Shown here piece by piece: positions 15,714 to 23,817 of a stretch of DNA of 64,000 nucleotides (the first letter of the stretch is position 1; each line of letters opens with the position of its first letter). The DNA is from Microbacterium hibisci (GTDB taxonomy: Bacteria > Actinomycetota > Actinomycetes > Actinomycetales > Microbacteriaceae). Made by a program: the position numbers and the translations under genes. Location: positions 124,001-188,000 of the forward strand of contig NZ_JADIJC010000006.1 in NCBI RefSeq assembly GCF_015278255.1, given 5' to 3'. The notes beneath the pieces are model-generated. The model saw only the letters and a program-made list of their open reading frames with translations. It was not told the DNA's origin and searched no databases.

Positions 15714-16111
15714 GCCGCCCGGACGGCGAGGGCCTCACCGACGAGGAGCGCTACGACCAGGGAATGGTGGTGCGGCGCGAGGTGCTGTCGGACGCCCATG
15801 TCGACCGTGCGGTCGCGAACACCACCGAGCTGACCGCCGACTTCCAGGACTTCATCACGCGCGTCGCGTGGGGCGACGTCTGGTCGCGCCCGGGGCTCGA
15901 CCGCCGGTCGCGGTCGGTCGCGGTGCTCACCGCCCTCATCGCACTCGGGCATCACGAGGAGCTCGCGATGCACCTGCGCGCCGCGCGGCGCAACGGCCTC
16001 ACGGTCGACGAGATCAAGGAAGTGATCCTGCAGGCCGGCCTCTACTGCGGCGTGCCCGCGGCGAACACCGCCTTCCGCATCGCGAAGGACGTGTTCGCCG
16101 AGGAGTCCTGA
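15710..16111 (+). CDS. pcaC: 4-carboxymuconolactone decarboxylase
   Basis: A 133-residue carboxymuconolactone decarboxylase family protein producing 3-oxoadipate enol-lactone. RSRSVAVLTALIALGHHEELAMHL and EIKEVILQAGLYCGVPA-type blocks, here at about 67-90 and 102-118, match the family. GTG at 15710 overlaps the pcaD stop in GTGA. It is the last gene of pcaHGBDC. Biochemically its product is the substrate of PcaD, which is encoded just before it. Confidence 0.93.
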   Translation: MSRPDGEGLTDEERYDQGMVVRREVLSDAHVDRAVANTTELTADFQDFITRVAWGDVWSRPGLDRRSRSVAVLTALIALGHHEELAMHLRAARRNGLTVDEIKEVILQAGLYCGVPAANTAFRIAKDVFAEES

Positions 16112-16347
16112 GCGCGGCCACGTCTCTTCGAAACCTCCTGATCTGGCGAACACAGGACGTTTCGCCGCAGATCGTCTCGCCTCGGCCAGATCGCCTGATC
16201 TCGCAAAGACTGTGAGGGCGACGGATGCTGCGGCCGCGGGTGCTCCGAAGACCACGAGGCGGGCCGCGGCGGGCGTCGGGGGGCGGTGCCCGCCGCTGCG
16301 GCGGCTCCGGCTGCATGGTGAGGCTTCCGCAACGCCTGCGATGCGCG

Positions 16348-16398
16348 TAAGCTGAACCGCAGAGCGTACATGTGTTCGCAGAGCGAACAGCAAGGAGG
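16348..16398 (+). promoter_or_regulatory. pcaI promoter, IclR-type operator candidate and ribosome binding site
   Basis: TAAGCT at 16348-16353 is a plausible -10. Downstream, TGTTCGC-AGA-GCGAACA at 16373-16389 is a perfect 7+3+7 palindrome, and CGCAGAGCG is repeated directly at 16358 and 16377. AAGGAGG at 16392-16398 lies 7 bases before GTG 16406 and fixes that start. A repressor bound at the palindrome would block the pcaIJF transcript; the IclR protein at 19193 is the natural candidate. The rest of the 294-bp gap after pcaC holds the inverted repeat GATCTGGC (16140) / GCCAGATC (16185). Confidence 0.6.
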
Positions 16399-16405
16399 CG
16401 AGTAC

Positions 16406-17194
16406 GTGATCGACAAGACCGTGGGCTCGGTCGAGGAGGCCGTCGCCGGCATCCGCGACGGGGCGACCATCATGATCGGCGGCTTCGGGCGGGCCGGTCA
16501 GCCCGTCGAGCTCATCGACGCCCTCATCGCCCAGGGCGCGAGCGATCTGACGATCATCAACAACAACGCCGGCAACGGCGATGTGGGCCTCGCCGCCCTG
16601 CTCGCCAAGAAGCGCGTGCGCAAGATCCTGTGCTCGTTCCCGCGCCAGCACGACTCGTGGGTCTTCGACGGGCTGTACCGAGCCGGCGAGATCGAGCTGG
16701 AGCTCGTGCCGCAGGGCAACCTCGCTGAGCGCATCCGCGCGGCGGGCGCCGGCATCGGCGCGTTCTTCTCGCCGACGGGCGTCGGCACCCAGCTCGCCGA
16801 GGGCAAGGAGATCCGCGTGATCGACGGCCGCCTATACGCGCTGGAGTACCCGATCAAGGCCGACGTCGCGCTCGTCAGCGCCTACCGCGCCGACCGCTGG
16901 GGCAACCTCGTCTACCGTGAGACGGCGCGCAACTTCGGACCCATCATGGCGTCCGCGGCGACGACCACGATCGTGCAGGTCGACGAGATCGTCCCCCTCG
17001 GCTCGCTCGACCCCGAGTCCGTCGTGACCCCCGGCATCTTCGTCGACCGCGTCGTCGCGGTCGGCCACCGCTCCTGGCTCGACGACGGCAGCTTCGTCGG
17101 GGGCGTGGACATCGAAGGCCGCCCGCTCGCGGACGCTTCGACAGGCTCAGCGACCGGGAACCGCTCAGCGACCGGAGAGGGGACCGACCAGTGA
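16406..17194 (+). CDS. pcaI: 3-oxoadipate CoA-transferase alpha subunit
   Basis: A 262-residue class I CoA-transferase A subunit. The N-terminal signature GATIMIGGFGRAGQP and the block TINNNAGNGDVGL are typical (the latter reads LTIINNNAG). It transfers CoA from succinyl-CoA to 3-oxoadipate together with PcaJ. GTG at 16406 is preferred over an in-frame upstream ATG because AAGGAGG precedes it at good spacing. The last ~20 residues are a dispersed-repeat tail (STGSATG), which relatives do not need. Its stop overlaps pcaJ by 4 bp. Confidence 0.93.
   Translation: MIDKTVGSVEEAVAGIRDGATIMIGGFGRAGQPVELIDALIAQGASDLTIINNNAGNGDVGLAALLAKKRVRKILCSFPRQHDSWVFDGLYRAGEIELELVPQGNLAERIRAAGAGIGAFFSPTGVGTQLAEGKEIRVIDGRLYALEYPIKADVALVSAYRADRWGNLVYRETARNFGPIMASAATTTIVQVDEIVPLGSLDPESVVTPGIFVDRVVAVGHRSWLDDGSFVGGVDIEGRPLADASTGSATGNRSATGEGTDQ
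17137..17155. repeat. dispersed TTCGAC repeat in the 3' end of pcaI
   Basis: TTCGACAGGCTCAGCGACC occupies 17137-17155, and a second shorter GCTCAGCGACCGG follows at about 17163. It is read in the frame Ser-Thr-Gly-Ser-Ala-Thr-Gly at the C-terminus of the protein. Confidence 0.85.
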
Positions 17195-17877
17195 GTACCG
17201 ACACGTCGCCGGCGACGCGCATCACCCGCGAACAGCTCGCGGCCCGCGTCGCGCAAGACATCCCGGAGGGCTCGTACGTCAACCTCGGCATCGGCGCGCC
17301 CACGCTGGTCGCGGACTACCTGCCCGGCGACCAGGAGATCATCCTCCACACCGAGAACGGCATGCTCGGCATGGGACCGTCGCCCGAGCGCGGGCAGATC
17401 GATCCCGACCTCATCAACGCCGGAAAGCAGCCCGTCACCGCGCTGCCCGGGGCCGCGTACTTCCACCACGCCGACTCGTTCGGCATGATGCGCGGGGGCC
17501 ATCTCGACGTCTGCGTACTGGGAGCGTTCCAGGTGTCGCAGGGCGGCGACCTCGCCAACTGGTCCACGGGCGCACCCGGCGCGATCCCCGCCGTCGGCGG
17601 GGCGATGGACCTCGCCATCGGGGCCAAGAACGTGTACGTCATGACCGACCTGCTCACCAAGACCGGCGAGTCCAAGCTCGTCGAGGCGTGCACCTACCCG
17701 CTCACCGGCGTCGGGTGCGTCACCCGCGTCTACACCGATCACGCGGTCTTCGACATCACACCCGAGGGCTTCGCGGTGCGCGAGGCGTTCGGCGACAACA
17801 CCCTCGAGCTCCTCGCCGAGCTGACGGGCCTGGAATTGACGGATGCCGCGGCCCCCGGCACCCGGGAAGGTGAATGA
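17191..17877 (+). CDS. pcaJ: 3-oxoadipate CoA-transferase beta subunit
   Basis: A 228-residue class I CoA-transferase B subunit. The catalytic glutamate lies in HTENGMLGMG (about residue 54), and YVNLGIGAPT near residue 30 is the subunit signature. It pairs with PcaI to form 3-oxoadipyl-CoA. GTG at 17191 overlaps the pcaI stop in GTGA. The C-terminus contains LTDAAAPG encoded by a GACGGATGCCGC motif. Confidence 0.94.
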   Translation: MSTDTSPATRITREQLAARVAQDIPEGSYVNLGIGAPTLVADYLPGDQEIILHTENGMLGMGPSPERGQIDPDLINAGKQPVTALPGAAYFHHADSFGMMRGGHLDVCVLGAFQVSQGGDLANWSTGAPGAIPAVGGAMDLAIGAKNVYVMTDLLTKTGESKLVEACTYPLTGVGCVTRVYTDHAVFDITPEGFAVREAFGDNTLELLAELTGLELTDAAAPGTREGE

Positions 17878-17878
17878 C

Positions 17879-19051
17879 ATGGCGACCTACGTCTACGACG
17901 CCGTCCGCACGCCCTTCGGCCGCGCCGGCGGCGCGCTCGCGGGGGTGCGCCCCGACGACCTCGCCGCCGTCGTGATGCGGGCGATGATCGAGCGCACCGG
18001 CCTCGACCCTGCGCGGATCGACGACGTGATCTTCGGCGACGCGAACCAGGCGGGGGAGGACAACCGCAACGTCGCGCGCATGGGCGCGCTGCTGGCCGGC
18101 TTTCCGACGACCGTGCCGGGCGTCACGGTCAACCGGCTGTGCGCGTCGTCCGTCGAGGCGGTGATCCAGGGCTCGCGCGCCATCGACGCCGGCGACGCCG
18201 ACATCGTGCTGGCGGGCGGCGTGGAGTCGATGAGCCGTGCGCCGTACGTCGTCGAGAAGTCGCCGCGGCCGTGGCCCAGCGTCGGCAACCAGACGCTGTG
18301 GAACACGTCGATCGGGTGGCGGATGACGAACCCGAGGCTGCCGAAGCACTGGACCATCTCGAACGGCGAGTCCGCCGAGAAGATCGCCCGCGAGCAGGGC
18401 ATCTCGCGCGAGGCGCAGGACGAGTTCGCCGTGCGCTCGCACCGCCTGGCCGCGAAGGCCTGGGCGGAGGGGGTCTACGACGGCGAGATCGTGCAGGTGC
18501 CGGGTGCCGAGCTGGCGCGTGACGAGGGCATCCGCGACGATACGTCGGTCGAGAAGCTCGCGGGCCTGAAGGCGCTGTTCGCCGCCGATGGCGAGGGCCG
18601 CGTGACCGCCGGCAACTCGTCGCCCATCAACGACGGCGCCTCGGCGGTGCTGCTCGGCCGCGAGGGCGCCCTGCCCGGCGAGCCGCTGGCCCGCATCACC
18701 GCGCGCGCCGCGCACGGTGTCGACCCCGACCAGTTCCCCCTGGCTCCGATCGAGGCGGCGAACAAGGCGCTGGCCCGCGCGGGTCGCACGTGGGCCGACG
18801 TCGACGTGGTCGAGCTCAACGAGGCCTTCGCGTCGCAGTCGCTCGCCGACATCAAGGGCTGGTCGGGCCTGGATCCCGAGCGGGTCAACATCCACGGCGG
18901 CGCGCTCGCGATCGGGCACCCCCTGGGTGCCTCGGGCGGCCGCATCATCGGCCATGCCGCGCACGAGCTCGCCCGGCGCGGCGGCGGCGTCGCGGTCGCG
19001 GCGATCTGCATCGGCGTGGGGCAGGGCCTCGCCGTCGTGCTCGAGCGCTGA
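17879..19051 (+). CDS. pcaF: 3-oxoadipyl-CoA / acetyl-CoA thiolase
   Basis: A 390-residue thiolase that cleaves 3-oxoadipyl-CoA to succinyl-CoA and acetyl-CoA, the last step of the pathway. The acylated cysteine is in VNRLCASSVEAV (about 86), the histidine in GHPLGASGGR (about 347) and the second cysteine in CIGVGQG near the C-terminus. ATG at 17879 is one base after the pcaJ stop codon; an upstream in-frame start would overlap pcaJ. By sequence alone a general acetyl-CoA acetyltransferase is possible, but the pcaIJF context decides. Confidence 0.9.
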   Translation: MATYVYDAVRTPFGRAGGALAGVRPDDLAAVVMRAMIERTGLDPARIDDVIFGDANQAGEDNRNVARMGALLAGFPTTVPGVTVNRLCASSVEAVIQGSRAIDAGDADIVLAGGVESMSRAPYVVEKSPRPWPSVGNQTLWNTSIGWRMTNPRLPKHWTISNGESAEKIAREQGISREAQDEFAVRSHRLAAKAWAEGVYDGEIVQVPGAELARDEGIRDDTSVEKLAGLKALFAADGEGRVTAGNSSPINDGASAVLLGREGALPGEPLARITARAAHGVDPDQFPLAPIEAANKALARAGRTWADVDVVELNEAFASQSLADIKGWSGLDPERVNIHGGALAIGHPLGASGGRIIGHAAHELARRGGGVAVAAICIGVGQGLAVVLER

Positions 19052-19077
19052 GGTGTGGACGCCGGCGTGGGCCCGAG

Positions 19078-19137
19078 TGCTGCACGTTCCTGCGCGCGCT
19101 GCGGTTATCCGCGCAGCGCTCGCAGGAGACTGCAGCA
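19078..19137. repeat. dispersed long hairpin repeat, copy 1
   Basis: Two 26-nt arms (19078-19103 and 19112-19137) are inverted with about four mismatches across an 8-base loop. The outer sequence TGCTGCA ... TGCAGCA and the inner TCCTGCG ... CGCAGGA are shared with a second copy at 26839-26900, and both are followed by GTCGCG. It lies in the 141-bp gap between pcaF and iclR and may end the pca transcript. Confidence 0.7.
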
Positions 19138-19180
19138 GTCGCGCCGCCCGTGCCCGCGGCGAGCGCCCCAGGCGGACGGA

Positions 19181-19186
19181 TAGGGT
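19181..19186 (+). promoter_or_regulatory. -10 element, leaderless promoter of iclR
   Basis: TAGGGT ends 6 bases before the GTG start of the IclR gene at 19193, consistent with a leaderless transcript. Confidence 0.5.
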
Positions 19187-19192
19187 GAGCCG

Positions 19193-20023
19193 GTGACCTC
19201 GCCCGCCGACCGCGCCGATGCCGCTGGCGCGGCCACCGACGGCGCGAGTCGCGCCGGCGAGACCGTGCAGTCCCTCGCCCGCGGGCTCGCGGTGATCCGG
19301 GCGTTCGACGCCGAGCACCCCGAACTGACTCTGAGCGAGGTCGCGCGTCGCGCCGAGATCACCCGCGCCGCGGCGGGCCGCTTCCTCCGCACCCTCGAGG
19401 AGCTCGGCTACGTGCGCCCTTCGACAAGCGCAGGAACCGGACGCACCTTCGCACTGACGCCGCGCGTGCTCGAGCTCGGCTTCAGCTACCTCTCGGCGCT
19501 GTCGATCCCCGAGGTCGTGCAGCCCCACCTCGAGCGACTGTCGCGCGAGGTCGACGAGAGCGTCTCGGCGGCCGTCCTCGACGGCGGCGACATCGTGTAC
19601 ATCGCGCGCGTGCCCACCCGGCGCATCATGAGCGTCCGCATCACGATCGGCACGCGGTTCCCGGCGTTCGCGACGTCGATGGGTCGCGTGCTGCTGGCAG
19701 GGATGCCGGATGCCGCGCGCGACGCGCTGCTCGCGGCATCCGCTCTCCCGTCGCTCACCGAGCGCACCATCACCGACGCCGACGACCTGCGGGCGGAGCT
19801 CGCCCGCGTGGCGCAGCAGGGGTGGGCGCTCGTCGACGGTGAGCTCGAACCCGGGCTGCGGTCCGTCGCCGTGCCGCTGCACGACCGCCGGGGCGCCGTC
19901 GTGGCAGCCGTCAACGTCTCCACGAGCGCGACGCGCGACTCGGTCGACCACGTGGTGAACGAGTACCTGCCGCCGCTGCGCCGCACCGCCGAAGCGATCG
20001 ACGCCGAGCTGCGCCTGGTCTGA
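19193..20023 (+). CDS. IclR family regulator of the pca genes (PcaR/PobR-like)
   Basis: A 276-residue IclR protein with an N-terminal winged helix (about 25-85) and a C-terminal effector domain (about 100-265). LSEVARRAEITRAAAGRFLRT is close to PcaR/PobR-type regulators; the effector domain begins VQPHLERLSREVDES. Its place after pcaIJF suggests it senses protocatechuate or 3-oxoadipate and controls the cluster. Residues STSAGTG in the wing (after GYVRP) come from a dispersed repeat that lengthens the beta hairpin. GTG at 19193 follows a leaderless promoter. Whether it activates or represses cannot be told. Confidence 0.85.
   Translation: MTSPADRADAAGAATDGASRAGETVQSLARGLAVIRAFDAEHPELTLSEVARRAEITRAAAGRFLRTLEELGYVRPSTSAGTGRTFALTPRVLELGFSYLSALSIPEVVQPHLERLSREVDESVSAAVLDGGDIVYIARVPTRRIMSVRITIGTRFPAFATSMGRVLLAGMPDAARDALLAASALPSLTERTITDADDLRAELARVAQQGWALVDGELEPGLRSVAVPLHDRRGAVVAAVNVSTSATRDSVDHVVNEYLPPLRRTAEAIDAELRLV
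19420..19438. repeat. dispersed TTCGAC repeat in the IclR wing
   Basis: TTCGACAAGCGCAGGAACC at 19420-19438 is a degenerate copy of the dispersed coding repeat, read as Ser-Thr-Ser-Ala-Gly-Thr in the winged-helix hairpin. Confidence 0.75.
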
Positions 20024-20049
20024 GCGCGGCCGCGGCGGGGCACCGGCGG

Positions 20050-20922
<873 letters not shown>

Positions 20923-20928
20923 TGTTCG

Positions 20929-20934
20929 ATTCTG
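20929..20934 (-). promoter_or_regulatory. -10-like element before purU
   Basis: On the minus strand CAGAAT lies 6 bases before the purU ATG. It deviates from TANNNT at the first base, so this is a weaker leaderless candidate. Confidence 0.4.
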
Positions 20935-20972
20935 CCGTGTCCGCGGGCGACCGACGAATGGGGCGGATGCCG

Positions 20973-21356
20973 CTACGCCGCGTTCGCGCCGCGCAGCAGG
21001 TCGCCGTTGCGGGTGAGCTGGAGGAACTCCGCCACGGCGTCGCGGCTCTTGGTGAGGCACGCGAGCCGGTCCTCGAGCGCGGCGAGCTCGGTCGCCAGCA
21101 TCTCGGCCAGCTCACGCGAGCACGTCGGCGCCGCCATCGCGCACTGCCGCTCGACATCGAGGACGACCTTCGCCAGCCGCGTCGAGAGGCCGGACTGCAC
21201 CAGACCGCGTGCGCGAGTCGCGCGCCCGACGTCGGACTCGTCGTAGCTGCGGTAGCCGTTGGCCGATCGCTCGGAGGCCAGCAGCCCCTGCTGCTCGTAG
21301 TACCGGAGCATCCTCGCGGGGATGCCCGTCCGTTCGGAGAGTTCGCCGATCTTCAT
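20973..21356 (-). CDS. MerR family transcriptional regulator
   Basis: A 127-residue MerR protein. The N-terminal winged helix is clear: MKIGELSERTGIPARMLRYY then GLLASERSANGYRSYDE. A coiled-coil dimerisation helix follows and the C-terminal tail has single cysteines (QCAMAAPTCS) rather than a metal-site pattern I can assign. It is divergent from an MFS exporter, and the shared promoter has the over-long spacer typical of MerR control, so it probably activates that exporter in response to a drug-like ligand. Confidence 0.88.
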   Translation of the reverse strand: MKIGELSERTGIPARMLRYYEQQGLLASERSANGYRSYDESDVGRATRARGLVQSGLSTRLAKVVLDVERQCAMAAPTCSRELAEMLATELAALEDRLACLTKSRDAVAEFLQLTRNGDLLRGANAA

Positions 21357-21396
21357 CCCGCCTCGTTCCCGATGTCGTCGTGTTGCGCGTCAAGGC

Positions 21397-21428
21397 TTGA
21401 CATTGACATTGATGTCAAACTCTAGCCT
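21397..21428 (+). promoter_or_regulatory. MerR-type promoter with operator in the spacer
   Basis: TTGACA at 21397-21402 and TAGCCT at 21423-21428 are separated by 20 bp, longer than the 17 bp optimum, as in MerR-activated promoters. The spacer contains TTGACATTGATGTCAA (21403-21418), an inverted repeat. The -10 ends 6 bases before ATG 21435, so the exporter mRNA should be leaderless. The same palindrome can control the divergent merR gene. Confidence 0.75.
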
Positions 21429-21434
21429 CGCTCC

Positions 21435-22694
21435 ATGACAACGTCCACGGCCCCCCTCGTCCTTCCCGCACCGCCCGCTTCCCGGTTCCCCCTCGGCGCT
21501 CTGCTCCTGCTCTCGCTCGGCGTGTTCGTCACCGTCACCGCCGAGTCGCTGCCCGCCGGACTCATGCCCGAGATGGCCGCCGACCTCGGTGTCGACCCGC
21601 TCCGCATCGGCCTGCTCGTCTCGGTGTGGGCGCTCGTCGTGATCGGCACGAGCATCCCGCTCACCCGCGCCACGCGGCGGATCGACCGGCGCATCGTCGT
21701 CGCCGTCTCGCTCGCGGTGTTCGCGCTCGCGAACGTGGTGACGGCGTTCGCGCCGAGCTACGAGGTCGCCTTCGCGACCCGGGTCGTGGCCGCGCTCGCG
21801 CACGGCGTGTTCTGGGCCATCGTGATCGTCTACGCGACTTCGCTGCTGTCCGGAGCGCAGCTGGGCAAGGGACTCGCCCTCGTCACCGGCGGCGGCACGG
21901 CGGCCACGGTGCTCGGCCTCCCCGCGGCGACGGCGCTCGCCCAGCTCTCGAGCTGGCGCGTGTCGTTCGCGGTGATGGGGATCGGGATGCTGGTGCTCGC
22001 GGCCGTCGTCGTCCGCAGGCTTCCGCGCTCGGTCGTGGTGCCGGTCCCGGCGGGGGAGCGCGCCTCGCTGCGTCACGACCGGTCGATCCCGCCGCTCCTC
22101 GCGTATGGGTTCGGGGGTCTTCTCATCGGGCTCGCGCAGTTCCTCGCGTTCGTCTACATCCGGCCCTACCTCGCCGAGTCCGCCGGCATCGCGGACGGGT
22201 GGGCGAGTGCGCTCCTGTTCGTCTTCGGCGCCGCGGGCATCGCCGGCGTCGCGGTCGCGGGCACCCTCGCCGACCGGTTCCCCCGCACGGCGCTCACCGC
22301 CACGCTGATCGTCTTCGTCGCCGCGTACGCGGCCCTCGCACTGCTGCCGCACGTCACGCCGGTCGTGGTCGTGGCGCTCGCGCTGTGGGGCGCCGGCACG
22401 GGAGCGATGTTCCCGCTGATCCAGACGGCGCTCATGCGCGCGGCATCCGATCGCCTCCGCGACCTCGCGAGCGCGTCGATCGTCGTGCTCTTCAACGTGG
22501 GCATCGCGGGCGGCTCGTGGGCCGGCGGCCAGCTCACCGCGACGTACGGTCCGACCGCGAACATGGCGGTGTCGGCGGTGGTGGTGCTGGTCGCGGCGGC
22601 CCTGACGGCCCTCGGCGCGGGGCTCAGCGCGCGGCGGGGGCTGAGTGGGTCGACGCCGCGTCGGTCCACCCCGACCGCCGCTCGAGGCGCATGA
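21435..22694 (+). CDS. MFS drug exporter (DHA1 family)
   Basis: A 419-residue transporter with about 12 hydrophobic segments. The start (LGVFVTVTAESLPAGLMPEM) resembles AraJ/CmlA/NepI-type exporters, and the loop between helices 2 and 3 reads LTRATRRIDRR. The partner MerR gene and spacer operator indicate inducible efflux. ATG at 21435 is set by the leaderless promoter. The last ~15 residues are basic and probably cytoplasmic. Confidence 0.85.
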   Translation: MTTSTAPLVLPAPPASRFPLGALLLLSLGVFVTVTAESLPAGLMPEMAADLGVDPLRIGLLVSVWALVVIGTSIPLTRATRRIDRRIVVAVSLAVFALANVVTAFAPSYEVAFATRVVAALAHGVFWAIVIVYATSLLSGAQLGKGLALVTGGGTAATVLGLPAATALAQLSSWRVSFAVMGIGMLVLAAVVVRRLPRSVVVPVPAGERASLRHDRSIPPLLAYGFGGLLIGLAQFLAFVYIRPYLAESAGIADGWASALLFVFGAAGIAGVAVAGTLADRFPRTALTATLIVFVAAYAALALLPHVTPVVVVALALWGAGTGAMFPLIQTALMRAASDRLRDLASASIVVLFNVGIAGGSWAGGQLTATYGPTANMAVSAVVVLVAAALTALGAGLSARRGLSGSTPRRSTPTAARGA

Positions 22695-22799
22695 CTTTCG
22701 ACGGGATCGATGAGCTCGTCGGCGTCGTCGGGCGCGTGGTGCCGGCGCCCGAGCTCCCGCCCGCGCAGCAGGAACCCCACGCGCCTGAGCACCGCGCCC

Positions 22800-22805
22800 T
22801 AGCCT
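22800..22805 (+). promoter_or_regulatory. -10 element, leaderless promoter
   Basis: TAGCCT ends 7 bases before the ATG of the short-chain dehydrogenase at 22813. The 118-bp gap upstream, after the MFS gene, shows nothing else. Confidence 0.55.
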
Positions 22806-22812
22806 GAGGACC

Positions 22813-23730
22813 ATGGTCTACACGCGCGACTCGATCCCCGACCTCCACGGCCGCGTGGCCGTCGTCACGGGTGCGAACGGGGGACTCGGACTCGAGACCG
22901 CGAAGGCGTTCGCCGCCAAGGGCGCGGACGTCGTGTCGGCCGTCCGCGACCTGGAGAAAGGTGCCGAAGCGCTCGAGCAGATACGCGCCGAGACACCGGG
23001 CGCCTCGCTCGAGCTGGTCGAGCTCGACCTCGGATCCCAGGCATCGGTCAAGCGGGCTGCGGAGCACATCGCGGCGACGCATCCGTCGATCGACATCCTC
23101 GTGAACAACGCCGGTGTCATGGCGATGCCCGAGCGCACGACGGAGGACGGCTACGAGATGCAGCTGGGCATCGACCATCTCGGCCACTGGACCTTGACCG
23201 CGCTGCTGCTCCCGTCGCTCCTCGCGGCTCCCGCAGCCCGGGTCGTGACGGTGACCTCGACAGCACATCACTTCGGGCGCGCGATCGACCTCGACAATCC
23301 CTATCGCCGAGGCAAGTATCAGCCGTGGCTCGTCTACGGCAACGCCAAGCTCGCCAACTACCACTTCGGACTGGGCCTCGACGCACGATTCCGCGACGCG
23401 GGGGTCCGCGCGCAGAGCCTCATCGCCCACCCCGGCCTCTCGCACACCGACCTTCAGACCCGCACGGTCCGCGAGGGGGGCGGTGGACGGATGGCGGCCT
23501 TCTTCGCGGGCACGGCGGCGCGACGGGGCATGCCCGCGAGCGAGGGCGCGATGCCGCAGATCCGAGCCGCGACCGACCCCTCCGCCCGCGGCGGCCAGTT
23601 CTACGGACCGCGGTGGATGAACACGGGCCGAGCTGTACGGGTGCCGGTGCTGCGGCTCGGCCGCCGCCGGGCGATAGAGAAGCTGTGGGCGTTCTCCGAG
23701 GCCGAGACGAGCGTGCCGATCTCACTTTGA
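22813..23730 (+). CDS. short-chain dehydrogenase/reductase (WWOX/retinol dehydrogenase-like)
   Basis: A 305-residue classical SDR. The NAD(P) loop is VTGANGGLGLE (about 18-28), LVNNAGVM follows near 96, and the active site is the YGNAK of VYGNAKLAN with the serine in VTSTAHH. The length and the long C-terminal part resemble the WWOX/RDH-like subgroup often annotated as light-dependent protochlorophyllide reductase-like. Substrate unknown. It has its own leaderless promoter. Confidence 0.87.
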   Translation: MVYTRDSIPDLHGRVAVVTGANGGLGLETAKAFAAKGADVVSAVRDLEKGAEALEQIRAETPGASLELVELDLGSQASVKRAAEHIAATHPSIDILVNNAGVMAMPERTTEDGYEMQLGIDHLGHWTLTALLLPSLLAAPAARVVTVTSTAHHFGRAIDLDNPYRRGKYQPWLVYGNAKLANYHFGLGLDARFRDAGVRAQSLIAHPGLSHTDLQTRTVREGGGGRMAAFFAGTAARRGMPASEGAMPQIRAATDPSARGGQFYGPRWMNTGRAVRVPVLRLGRRRAIEKLWAFSEAETSVPISL

Positions 23731-23817
23731 TTGTTCATCCACTGAAGGCCGGCTGGAATCGACAGTGACGTCGTGGCCACTTCGGCCCCTTCCCTGGGGC
23801 GATCCCTTGGTTCATCC

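Noticed and set aside
16112..16347. A coding gene in the gap after pcaC
   Set aside because: Only short frames with poor third-position GC; it holds inverted repeats and the pcaI promoter.
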